Positions 54,937 to 63,969 of a stretch of 64,000 nucleotides of DNA are shown here, in pieces. This DNA is from Locusta migratoria (taxonomy: Eukaryota; Arthropoda; Insecta; Orthoptera; Acrididae), in assembly GCA_026315105.1 (NCBI GenBank), contig CM048750.1, forward strand, positions 108,717,297 through 108,781,296, in the 5' to 3' direction. The notes under the pieces were generated by a model. The model was not told the DNA's origin, searched no databases, and saw nothing but the letters and a program-made list of their open reading frames with translations. The position numbers were made by a program, and so were the translations under genes. Positions within the stretch are counted from its first letter, which is position 1. Every line of letters begins with the position of its first letter.

Positions 54937-55405
54937 AAGTTCACGTTGGACTTGCTCGGACTGAGAGATTAGGGTGTGTATAGGACAGTGAACAGTTACG
55001 AACAGTTGCAAGCAGATACGCAATCGCGTCGCGCGGTTAACGACGGTTAGTGACGCAGAGTTAGGGCGCGGGCATCCGTAACCGGCGATCGACGGCCCAT
55101 CGGACCGGCAGCAGTGAGCGGTGGCGCGTGGGTTCAACGCACTCAAATTTCATCTTCTGCAACGGACGGCAGTGATCGTGGGGACTTCGCAAGTCGCCAA
55201 CGGAGCGTCGGGGCCCAGCAGCTTCGATTCTACAAAGGATAAGGGATGCAGTGAGGACATATTCCAGCCACAGCTTCTACAACAGACGGCAGCGAGCGTT
55301 GGGGACGTCGCAGCTCGTTGCAGCAACTTCTGGATTAAAAGATAAGTAAAGCAGCTGGCGCTATAAATTGTTGTGTGTTAATCAAGCTTTCTTGTGATAC
55401 CGATA
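54937..55405 (+). other. Leader between PBS and gag
   Basis: About 470 bp, GC-rich at first (CGCGTCGCGCGGTTAACGAC). It contains two related phrases, TTCATCTTCTGCAACGGACG (55148) and CCACAGCTTCTACAACAGAC (55267), each followed by GGCAG(T/C)GA(T/G)CGT(G/T)GGGGAC and GTCGC. That suggests an internal duplication of about 120 bp. It may hold splice, packaging or dimerisation signals; none can be assigned by eye. Confidence 0.55.
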
Positions 55406-56698
55406 ATGGATAGTGTTTTTAAGAGGTCGGCAAGCGACGTAGAGTCAGAGAGTAGCATACCAGAAAGTCCAGAGAGGGTAAATACTTGGGGAATGTAGTT
55501 GACACCGGAGATGTTAGCAGCCATGTTAGCGAGTTTTAGCTCAAATTTAGAATCAAAAATAGAAAATTCAAACTCAAATTTAAAATCAGAAATAGAAAAT
55601 TCAAACTCAAATTTAAAATCAGAAATAGAAAATTCTAACTCAAATTTAAAATCAGAAATAGAAAATTTAAACTCAAATTTAAAACCAGAAATAGGAACTG
55701 TAAAATCAGAATTGAAAGCAGACTTTAAGGCAGACATTGGGGCTCTACAAAATTCAATGTGTGCATTAAAGGCAGAAATAATCACAGACATTGACAAAAA
55801 GATAAGAAGTCTAACAGAACGGTTTGATAATAGGGAAAAGGAGATACATGCCAGAATTGGTGCTATTGAGACTGAGGTAGGAGACAAGTTAGATGCTGTG
55901 AAACAAATATGTGATCACAGGATTGAGGGCACTATGCAGGCGTTGGCTGAGGTTGACAAGAGGATGGTGGCAGGTATTGAGGAAACAAAATCTTTGTTGT
56001 CAGGAAAATTAGAGAATACAGAATGTAACTTTAGGATAAAGAAAGAACAAGTAGTGACAGTAAACAATACTGAGATTGAGAAGGTGAACACTAGAATAAA
56101 TAATCTAGAATTGGGTACTGCATCAGGAAACACTAATTGGTCCATGGTGCAGACACCTAATGGCAAAAAATTTTCAGGAGTGGGTAATTATCATCCAGTA
56201 GATTTTTTGGCTGCATGCAAGGACCAATTTGTGCCTGGTATGTCTGGTATGTCAGACCAGTGTAAAGTGAAGTTAGCAAAGAGAATGCTTGACTGTTCTG
56301 CTCAAACTTGGGCAAATCAGTGTGCTAATAAATTTCTAACTTTTGAGGAATTTGAAAAATTGTTTTTAAATAAGTATTGGGGGGAGGCCAAGCAAGCTAA
56401 GATACAAAATGAATTCTTGAACGGGCCAAACTATGTGAAAGGGAGGCAGAGTATGAAGGAATTTTGTCAGGAGGAACTTGAGAAACTAGTGCATTTAGAT
56501 ACACCTTTGAGTCTTTTAGCAGTAATTTCCACTTTGTGTAGGAGGTTACCTGCAGATTTGCATTGGCAGTTAATTCACCATCCCACAGATTCAGCTGAGA
56601 ATTTCATTGAATTTGTAGAAAAGATAGACCAGGGTTTAGTTATGGAACGACAGCTCAGGGGAACACAGCATGTGAACCACAATGAAAACAGGCAGTAG
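55406..56698 (+). pseudogene. Gag with hendecad coiled coil; early in-frame TAG
   Basis: ATG at 55406 starts MDSVFKRSASDVESESSIPE, but TAG at 55496-55498 interrupts after 30 codons. The frame then stays open for 400 codons. Residues about 45-100 are an 11-residue repeat (SNLKSEIENSN), a coiled coil. More heptad-like helix (LKADFKADIGALQNSMCALK) continues to about 210. The core SGVGNYHPVDFLAACKDQF, LTFEEFEKLFLNKYWGEAKQ, KGRQSMKEFCQEELEKLVHL resembles Retrotrans_gag. Gag forms the particle. No CCHC zinc knuckle is seen; the frame ends at NHNENRQ and a basic Asn/Arg/Gly tail lies in the next frame. Confidence 0.85.
55541..55705 (+). repeat. 33-bp minisatellite within gag, five units
   Basis: Units start at 55541, 55574, 55607, 55640 and 55673, each a variant of TCAAATTTAAAATCAGAAAT then AGAAAATTCAAAC. 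The three middle units are almost identical; the first and last have diverged. 33 bp keeps the frame and encodes an 11-residue coiled-coil repeat. Confidence 0.95.
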
Positions 56699-56906
56699 AA
56701 ATGTGGGTCATAACCAGGGAAACCACAATAGAGAGAAGAATTTAAATGAAAATTGGAGAGGTAACAATAACAGAGGAGACAACTGGGATAATAGAAGCCA
56801 GAGGGAAACCTGGGAAAATGATTGGAGAAATCAAAGGCAGGAAGGTGGAAATAGGAATGGGGATAACAGTAGGAAAGAAAATCAGAGACAGAATCAGGGA
56901 AACTAA
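56682..56906 (+). pseudogene. Asn/Arg/Gly-rich Gag tail in a shifted frame
   Basis: Overlaps the end of the main gag frame by 17 bp. It reads NVGHNQGNHNREKNLNENWR, GNNNRGDNWDNRSQRETWEN, then similar Asn/Arg/Gly-rich text to QNQGN and a stop. The composition is that of an RNA-binding, RG-rich nucleocapsid region, which could replace the zinc knuckle. The overlap could be a ribosomal frameshift site or just an indel; no slippery heptamer was obvious. Confidence 0.6.
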
Positions 56907-57046
56907 GATTTGTTCCAAATGAGGTCCGTTTTGGGACAAGGAACTATTCTAATAATAGGACCAGAAGATCGGATAACAGAGGATCTTATAACCATAATTA
57001 CAGTAGGAATAGAGATGGGGAGAGAAGGGAGGAAAAACTATGTCAC

Positions 57047-57343
57047 ATGGACAGAGATGGTGACGGGAAAGAGGAAGTAGGAATTCACAAGGGCAAGGAT
57101 AAAGAAAAGAGGGAAGAAAACAAAAATAGAGTAAACAAGGAAAGGGAGAAAAGAGAGGAAAGTATGTGTCAGATGGATGCTGTTATAAGTAGTGAGGAAA
57201 TTTTTGGGGATTGGTTTTTGCAACATGACAAGAGAAATGCAAACAGGAGGAGGAATGACAGAAACAAGGACAATAAAGGAGAGTATGATGTGGGAAGTTT
57301 ATTTGATAACAACATTAAAGAGGTTAAAACAGTGTTGGGTTAG
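57047..57343 (+). pseudogene. Charged Lys/Glu/Asn-rich linker frame
   Basis: MDRDGDGKEEVGIHKGKDKE, KREENKNRVNKEREKREESM, then CQMDAVISSEEIFGDWFLQH and DKRNANRRRNDRNKDNKGEY. Strong charge bias, predicted helical, no domain I recognise. In frame 2, like gag, but separated by stops. Possibly a continuation of the Gag-Pol reading after small indels. Confidence 0.45.
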
Positions 57344-57351
57344 CCATAATT

Positions 57352-58002
57352 TTGGATAGGTCAGAGGCACAAGTGTTGACTGAGTGTGAAAGTATGAATG
57401 TAAATATTGATGATACTCTAGCCAGCATAGATGTTGTGGAATGTATGAGTGAGAGTGAATGTTTTTCTAAATTAAATGTAAATAAATGTGGTCAAGTAGA
57501 GACAATAAATGACAATGGACCTACTGTAAATGAAGGCCAAGTTGACAGTGTAGATGCACAAACCAGAAATTTAATTGGGAAAATAAACTGGATTAGGAAA
57601 TGGGCACCAGATGATTGGCTATTGCACAAATATGATTACTTGGACAGACTAGACAAACAATATAATAAAGACCAGACTTATTACAATGTTTTGAAAGAGT
57701 TTGGGGACAATGAGCATGATCAATTAAGTGGATTAGGCATGTGTGCCCTAGATCATGATGAGATAAGTGAGGGACAGCAGGGGTTAGGTGATGATGACGA
57801 GAAAATACAAGTTTTTATGATTCATAATAATAAACAGTGTCATGAAATGGATATTGATGGGTTAAAGTCAGGTTGGGTTCATAAAGAAGTACATGAGTAT
57901 GGGCAAGATGATTGGATCCAATTCCTCAAACATTTAAAAACAGTAGAGCCAGTGGCATGGGAAAAGGAAAATTATGATTTTGCAAAAAAAAAAAAAAAAT
58001 AG
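57352..58002 (+). CDS. Unrecognised acidic open frame of 216 codons
   Basis: Frame opens (not at ATG: the listed first codon is TTG at 57352) and reads MSESECFSKLNVNKCGQVET, KINWIRKWAPDDWLLHKYDY, LDRLDKQYNKDQTYYNVLKE, FMIHNNKQCHEMDIDGLKSG, ending in AKKKKK from an A15 run before TAG. Asp/Glu-rich with clustered Trp. No Pfam-like domain comes to mind. It sits where the N-terminal protease half with its catalytic Asp should be, and no D-T/S-G motif occurs. It may be an element-specific accessory segment or a captured sequence. Confidence 0.5.
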   Translation: MDRSEAQVLTECESMNVNIDDTLASIDVVECMSESECFSKLNVNKCGQVETINDNGPTVNEGQVDSVDAQTRNLIGKINWIRKWAPDDWLLHKYDYLDRLDKQYNKDQTYYNVLKEFGDNEHDQLSGLGMCALDHDEISEGQQGLGDDDEKIQVFMIHNNKQCHEMDIDGLKSGWVHKEVHEYGQDDWIQFLKHLKTVEPVAWEKENYDFAKKKKK

Positions 58003-58004
58003 GG

Positions 58005-58250
58005 GTGTTAAATGCAGGGAACTCAGAAAATGAAGTAATCATTGAGGAGGAGCTATTTATTCAAAATTTATTGGTGATGAAAGGTCTTTGTTTAAATCTA
58101 GTGTTAGGAAGTGATTTTCTGTGCAAATATGAAGCTCAGTTGGAATATAAGGATAAAGTGCTAGAATTAAGTCTGGAGGGATGCATGAAGAGGGTGAAAT
58201 TCAAAGATTTTATAAGTGATAAAGATTTAATAGCATGTTTACACAAGTAA
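58005..58250 (+). pseudogene. C-terminal half of a retropepsin
   Basis: Follows the A15 run with a one-frame change. GVLNAGNSENEVIIEEELFI, QNLLVMKGLCLNLVLGSDFL, CKYEAQLEYKDKVLELSLEG. LVLGSDFL matches the conserved (I/L)LG-x-DFL block at the end of Ty3/gypsy proteases, and the strand before it fits the flap and hydrophobic-core region. The catalytic D-S/T-G half is missing. A stop follows at 58248-58250; no reverse transcriptase continues downstream. Confidence 0.7.
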
Positions 58251-60081
58251 CTGTGATGAAGTATGAGATTCAATGCATTGTAAATAGTAGGTTGAGAATT
58301 CGTGTATATTTATTCTGTGGTCTGTGTTAGTATCTACTTGTGTGTTTAGATTTAAGCATTGGGGTCAAGTTTACAAGTAATCTTTGTAAATGTTTTTCTT
58401 TTGTTGTTTGTGTTAAAACATGTGCTTGTATCAGATTTGCAGTTCAACAGTGGTACATGAGGTAAATATGTATGTATGTATGCCAACACCAAAGGATAGA
58501 GGAGGGCTGGATATGTGGTGTGAGTTGTGGGGTGACTCGGAGAATGAGAAAGTGGTGGACATTGATGCAGGCAGTGGGGTCTGTGGCTTAGATAATTTGT
58601 GTGAAGATGTCAGCTGACAGTGTTGCATATGTGTGTGTGACTGACCATATGGGTCAGAAGTGAGGAATGTATGTTTGTTGTGGCTGTTTTGGCTAAAGGT
58701 GGGTTGGATTGAGAAATGTTTCAAGGAGAGAAAGTGTTTGATCTTTAATGTCTGTTTCTTTGAGTGTTTGGTAGGTAACGTGTCTAATAGGGAATGCTCT
58801 GTATTGTTATATCAAACTGATTCTGATAACACATTTGGTTTCTTTAATGGTGCTCAACTGTTGACTGAACAATTTCTGCAACAACAGTTGACGAGAACTA
58901 TTTTTCTGTCTAGCCTGAGTATCAATAGGGTTTGGTGATATTTTATTTAAAAAATGTAGATTTTTGTGAGAAACTAATTTTGAAATTAGACTTTAACCTT
59001 AGATATTTTATTGTGGGGAGTACTTGTGAAAAGCACATGAGGCTGATGACAGGGATGCAAATTTAATCTCACACCAGCAAAAATAATTTTTTTGGTGCGA
59101 GGGGGTAGGATTTGTATTTATGTTTGTAGGTGTCATTATGATGGAAGAGAAAATTCTCTATGATAACATTCTTTTGGTAGTATTATTTGAGCTTTAAGAT
59201 ATATTTTTGACATGGGGAGGTTTTTTTTTTTTTTTATTTGATGGAGTAATACTCCAAGTAGGCCATCTGAAGCTATGGCTGATGAGAGTGCAGGCATGGT
59301 GGTTTGGGTTAATCTGATAATGACTAACAACAGCCACTTTCAGTTCTTAATTCTGTTGATTTACATGTTACTGTACATGTGTCAATGCTTAGTTTCAATT
59401 GCACCAAGTCTGGATGGCAGGGGGGTGGGATACAAATCCAACCGAATCCTGGTGTCCAGACAAACTTTTGTCTATGTTGACTCATGAGTGCCTTCTCCTC
59501 TTTCTGTTCCATGTAGGGTGCATATGACGTGTGTGAACAAGAACGCTTGATCCAGTGTCATTAATCTAAGCTGCAACAGCATGTTGGTTGAAATGACGGA
59601 GACATAGGACCATACACCATGGACCAGAGTAGCTGCAACGATGACTCTGGGTTTCTCAGGGTCAAAGTGGTGAGAGATTTCCTTCAAACAAGTGGAGTGT
59701 ACACCGTCAAAAGTTTGTATAGTCACAATTCTAGTTTTTCCATGTAGGACAAGGTTCTCTAAAGACTAAAGTTTAATAATATTATAAATTTGGTGCCAAT
59801 TCTGTATATAAACAACAGGCACACTTAAAATTCATGGATGTAATTAGTTTTAAGGAGCCTTTTCTTAAAAATATGCACACACTATAAGTGGTCTTAATGG
59901 TACAAATATTGGGAAATTATCTCACTGCCCTGTTTATTTTTTATTTATCTAATTATTTATTTTTTGCATTAGTTGAGGTCATAATTGGCATAGTGTTTCA
60001 GCCAATCCGATTCAATAATTTTGTAATTTAAAAATTTTGTTCATTTGAATGTATTAATTTTGGTGCTACTTGCGCCATCAA
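58251..60081 (+). other. Internal 3' region without pol; G-rich tracts
   Basis: 1.8 kb before the 3' LTR. The plus frames at 58420-58617 and 58660-58938 have no RT, integrase or envelope motif I recognise. GTGCGAGGGGGTAGGATTTG at 59095-59114 looks like a polypurine tract but is about 970 bp from the 3' LTR. A second G-rich phrase, GGCAGGGGGGTGGGATAC, is at 59416-59433. 59111-60081 is T-rich and non-coding. Confidence 0.6.
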
Positions 60082-61167
60082 TGAAAAGTAATAAATTACC
60101 AACGAAGACAAGACAGTTACACGACTAGCATGGCAATGTTTGTTTATAAAAATAATATATTAACTATTTTTCATTTTATTTTCAATCAATCTTTTGTATT
60201 TTACCTTGAAATATTCAGTTAAATCAGTTATCTGTGATATAAGAAATTGCACGATTATGATAAACAGTACAAAGGATGTTTATACTAATATAAAAACGCA
60301 AGAAAATATTTGTTTAATGTGTAGTGTAATTATTTTGATTTTAAGTAAAGTTTTAGAAATGTATTGGCTGAGCGCTGTACGTTGGCAAATAGGTTAGAAC
60401 AGTTCACATGGGGAAGTTGATGACGTAGGGGAAAAAACCCCGGCAGTTGAGCTTTTGGCGCGCGCGCGCGCGCCTGGGCAGGAAGTAAGGACTCAGGACC
60501 ACGTGGTGTGGCTGGCCGGGCGGCGTCGCTCTGCATCAGTCGGCATGTGGATCTCGAGGTGGTGACTTGAGATTTGTGTGTGGCAATCGCCACGTGTGGG
60601 TGCTCGTCGTAGACTGCACCAAGTTAAATCGAGTACTACTGTGTGTTTGTGAATATTTAGCTGGTGGAACAAGGTGTGCATCGCATTGAATTAATGTGAC
60701 TGTGATTTGTTAATGTAACACGTGTCGTCGCATAGGCATGAACATAAACGGTGTTTGAGACAGCCACGTGGTGTGAAAACAATTCACGACAAATATTCAT
60801 TTTGTCTGGAGGCTCACGAGCTATAACTTCATTTGGTAAATTTACCGACGTACAGACGCGACAGCCACAGGGATCAAATATTGTGAAATAAACAACATAA
60901 AGTGAACTTTCACGTGTTTTCAAAAATAGTAGTTAGTACACCCTTTTCTCTCATGAACTTGATTTTATTATGAATTTGTTTTGTTAATCATATGCAGGGA
61001 AGGAAAGCTGCGAATGTGTGATATCATCCCCTAGAAAACGAGTCAGTCGCAATCACAGTTCCAGTGTTTTTCCATGTTTAGGAAATTGGTTCTCAGCTGG
61101 TGGTTGTGAGTTTCAAAAAATTAATCTTTCCCTATTTTAAACTCTCACCCCGACCTTAACGCTCGCA
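60082..61167 (+). repeat. 3' LTR
   Basis: 1086 bp, TGAAAAGTAATAAATTACC to ACGCTCGCA. Versus the 5' LTR it carries a longer (CG)n stretch (GGCGCGCGCGCGCGCGC near 60457) and scattered substitutions, including CCATCACG against CCTTAACG near the end. AATAAA at 60887-60892. Confidence 0.92.
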
Positions 61168-61313
61168 ACAACAATGAGCATTCTCAATTAAATTTTAATA
61201 TAAGATGTACTTGGTAAGGAATAAGAATAATATAAGACAATGTTAGAACTACTCACTAAGAGGTGTAAACCCAGTAAGATAACTACTACAGTTTATATGG
61301 CTACAGCGTAACT

Positions 61314-61485
61314 ATGAGAGGCCATGGTACGATGCGAGAGACCGTTTCCCATCGGGGGTTCGAATTCCCCCTCGGGCATGGATGTTTGTGTCGTCCTTAG
61401 TATCAAGTAGTTCATAAGTAGTTTGTAGGTATAGAGACTGATGACCCCGCAGTTAAGTCCCTTAAGCTTAACAAGCATGACAAAC
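61314..61485 (+). mobile_element. tRNA-derived SINE, type A, 5' truncated with target duplication
   Basis: Begins ATGAGAGGCCATGGTACGAT (rearranged head), B box GGTTCGAATTCC, CCCTCGGGCATGGATGTTTG, ends TTAAGCTTAACAAGCATGAC. CAGCGTAACT at 61304-61313 and 61486-61495 is an exact 10-bp target duplication. Confidence 0.9.
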
Positions 61486-61510
61486 CAGCGTAACTGACAT
61501 GCACAAATCA

Positions 61511-62690
61511 CGCTCCTGGCTATTAAAATTGATACACCACGAAGATGACGTGCTACAGACGCGAAATTTAACCGACAGGAATAACATGCTGTGATATGCA
61601 AATGATTAGCTTTTCAGAGCATTCACACAAGGTTAACGTCTGTGGCGACACCTAAACTTACAGACATGAGGAAAATTTCCAACCGATTTCTCATACAGAA
61701 ACAGCAGCTGACTGGCGTTGGCTGGTGAAACACTGTTGTAATTCCTTGTGTAAGGAGAAGAAAAGGCGTACCATCACGTTTCCGACTTTGATAACGGTCG
61801 CATTATAGCCTATCGCGATTGCGGTTTATGTTATCGTGACATTGTTGCTCGAGTTGGTAGCTATCCAATGACAGCTGTTAGCAGAATATGAAATCGGTGG
61901 GTTCAGGAGGGCGATACGGAACGCCGTGCTGGATCCCAACGGCCTCGTATCACAAGCATTAGATATGACAAGCATCTTATCCACATGGCTGTAAACGGAT
62001 CGTGCAGCCACGTCTAGATCCCTGAGTCAACAGATGGGGACGTTTGCGATACAACAACAATCTGTACGAACAGTTCGACGACGTTTGCTGCAGCATTGAC
62101 TATCAGCTCGGAGACTATGGCTGCGGTTACCCTTGTCGCTGCATCACAGACAGGAGCGCGTGCGATGGTGTGAACAACGACGAAACTGGGTGCACGAATG
62201 GCAAAACGTAATTTATTTTCAGATGAATCCATGTTCTGTTTACAGCATCATGATGGTCGCATCCGTGTTTGGCGACATCGCACATTGGACGTGTGTATTC
62301 GTCATCGCTATAGTGGCGTATCACCCGGCGTGATGGTATGGGGTGCCATTGGTTACACGTCTCGGTCACCTCTTGTTCGCATCGACGGCACTTTGAACGG
62401 TGGCCGTTACATTTCAGGTGTGTTAGACCCGTGGCCCTGCGAGACCCTACATTTCAGTAGGATAATGCACGACCGAATGTTGCAGGTCCTGTACGGGCCG
62501 TTCTGGATGCGGAAAATGTTCGACTGCTGCCCTGGTCAGCATATTCTCCAGATCTTTCACCAATTGAAAACGTCTGGTCAATTGTGGCCGATTAACTGGC
62601 TCGTCACAATACGCCAGTCACTACTCTTGATGAACTGTGGTATCGTGTTGAAGCTGCATGGGCATATGTACCTGTACACGCCAGCCAAGG
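61511..62690 (+). mobile_element. Tc1-type DNA transposon, copy D (3' truncated)
   Basis: Starts CGCTCCTGGCTATTAAAATT then GATACACCACGAAGATGACG. It follows the family order and stops near 62690, about 200 bp short of the right end. Plus-strand transposase pieces: MAKRNLFSDESMFCLQHHDG (first catalytic Asp in SDES), CIRHRYSGVSPGVMVWGAIG, YTSRSPLVRIDGTLNGGRYI. A small deletion after the VLDPWP reading removes about 20 bp. IENVW is encoded near 62563. Stops and frameshifts are fewer in its first half than in copies A-C. Confidence 0.88.
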
Positions 62691-62699
62691 CTGCAATCA

Positions 62700-63045
62700 T
62701 CGAGTGATTGGGAATGATAGCTCTTAACAGCCTTCACAAATGATTTAATATTCCCTCTACTGAGGCGTGAGAGGCACGATATTCTTGGGTGCTGGGTGGT
62801 TTCCACTGTTTTTATAAAAAATGGAAGGTTATAGAAGAAGTTTAATGTGAAATGTATAAATAACTGCATTAACGTTTGTATTGCTGAGGATTCAAGTAAA
62901 GCAACAGTAATGTACACGGAGGATATGTTGTCGTTTGGGAGAGGTGAGTATTACTCACAGGTATTCGGGAAAAATGGAATAAGAAATAGACTTTGAAAAT
63001 TGATAATATAAAACCAGAAAGAAATTATTAACATTGAAACTTACT
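62700..63045. other. Unassigned sequence
   Basis: Ordinary A/T-rich DNA with no element recognised. Confidence 0.35.
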
Positions 63046-63290
63046 GGCAGATAAAAATTGGTTACCGAAACCGGAATTCGAAACTCGGACCTTTGGGCCT
63101 TTGCCTTTCGTTGGCAAGAGCTCTACCGACTGAACTATCCCGGCACGCTCCAGGGTCCAACGTCATAACTTCTGTTCGCGAAAGGGAAAGGTCTTAGCTT
63201 CGAATCCCAGATCCGACACACAATTTTAATCTGAAAGGAAATTTCATATCAACACACACACTCCGCTCTAGAGCGAAAGTTTCATTCTGG
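63046..63290. repeat. Inverted pair of tRNA-derived repeat units
   Basis: Left unit (63046-63146, minus): GTGCCGGGATAGTTCAGTCG then GTAGAGCTCTTGCCAACGAA with a good A box, a decayed B box (GTTTCGAATTCC) and ATCTGCCAGTAAG. Right unit (about 63178-63290, plus): CGCGAAAGGGAAAGGTCTTA, GCTTCGAATCCCAGATCCGA, CACACAATTTTAATCTGAAA, then the body TTTCATATCAACACACACAC and TCCGCTCTAGAGCGAAAGTT. I recall this SINE as common in Schistocerca. The two units face each other. Confidence 0.75.
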
Positions 63291-63760
63291 AATTATTTAC
63301 ATTATTTTCGCATAAAAAAACTGATGAACGAATCCACTATTCATTATAATTAATGAGTGTGCTACGGAATGGATCACACACACACACCTAACTTATACTA
63401 ATATGCGAATTCTGGATGTGGTTTCTTAAGTTTCAAAGTCAACGTAATATTACAGTAACCGCGCATTGTTACCCTTTTGGAGAAATTTGATCGCTCACAT
63501 CATACAGAAATTCAATAAAGAAAGAAATTCGTTGCTTACTATCATCTCGCTGTTCTTGAAGTGTATCTTCATCAGGCATTACATTTTCCAACTGTCAATT
63601 TTTAGGAGCAGGATTTGTATTCCATTATTCACATTTTCGCTAGCAGGTGCACTATCACAACTTTTAGCGGCAATTTTCTGCCTTTGTCGACCACTATCAA
63701 GTGGTAAAATGCAAATCGCAGTCTCAAAGTCTTTTGTCATTAACGATGAAACACTTTCGG
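63291..63760. other. Unassigned sequence
   Basis: A 111-codon plus frame (63466-63801) starts here but its end is SINE sequence, and I see no domain. Confidence 0.35.
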
Positions 63761-63773
63761 CTTTATATTTGAG

Positions 63774-63969
63774 GCCGCGGTGGAGTAGACGGGCGGTCTA
63801 AAGCGTCTCGCTACGGAGCGCGCGGTTGCTCGCCGTGGAGGTTCGAGTCCTCCCTGGGGCATGGGTGTGTGGGTTGTCCTTAGGTTAGTTTACCTAGGTT
63901 TAAGTAGTTTGTAAGCTACGGACTGATGACCACGCAGTTTGGTCCGATAGATTTACAAACATTTGAACA
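63774..63969 (+). mobile_element. tRNA-derived SINE, type B, full length with exact target duplication
   Basis: GCCGCGGTGGAGTAGACGGG head, B box GGTTCGAGTCC, CTGGGGCATGGGTGTGTG, body ending TCCGATAGATTTACAAACAT and TTGAACA. CTTTATATTTGAG (63761-63773 and 63970-63982) is an exact 13-bp target duplication, so this is probably one of the younger SINEs here. Confidence 0.95.

Larger units (their letters stand above)
53846..61167 (+). mobile_element. LTR retrotransposon (Ty3/gypsy-like), gag-only, non-autonomous
   Basis: Two LTRs of about 1.07 kb in direct orientation, each TG...CA, enclose about 5.2 kb. ACAA at 53842-53845 and 61168-61171 is a 4-bp target duplication. A tRNA-Pro primer-binding site follows the 5' LTR. 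The interior has Gag, charged linker frames, and the C-terminal half of a protease. RT, RNase H and integrase are absent, so enzymes must come from a related element. LTRs differ at about 20-odd positions plus one CG-rich indel (about 2% by eye), which suggests a fairly recent insertion. No polypurine tract abuts the 3' LTR. Confidence 0.9.

Noticed and set aside
55541..55705. CRISPR-like array
   Set aside because: Units are contiguous 33-bp coding repeats without unique spacers, in a eukaryotic retroelement.
58420..58938. Envelope gene of an errantivirus-type element
   Set aside because: The two short frames have no signal peptide, furin-type site or membrane anchor pattern I could defend.
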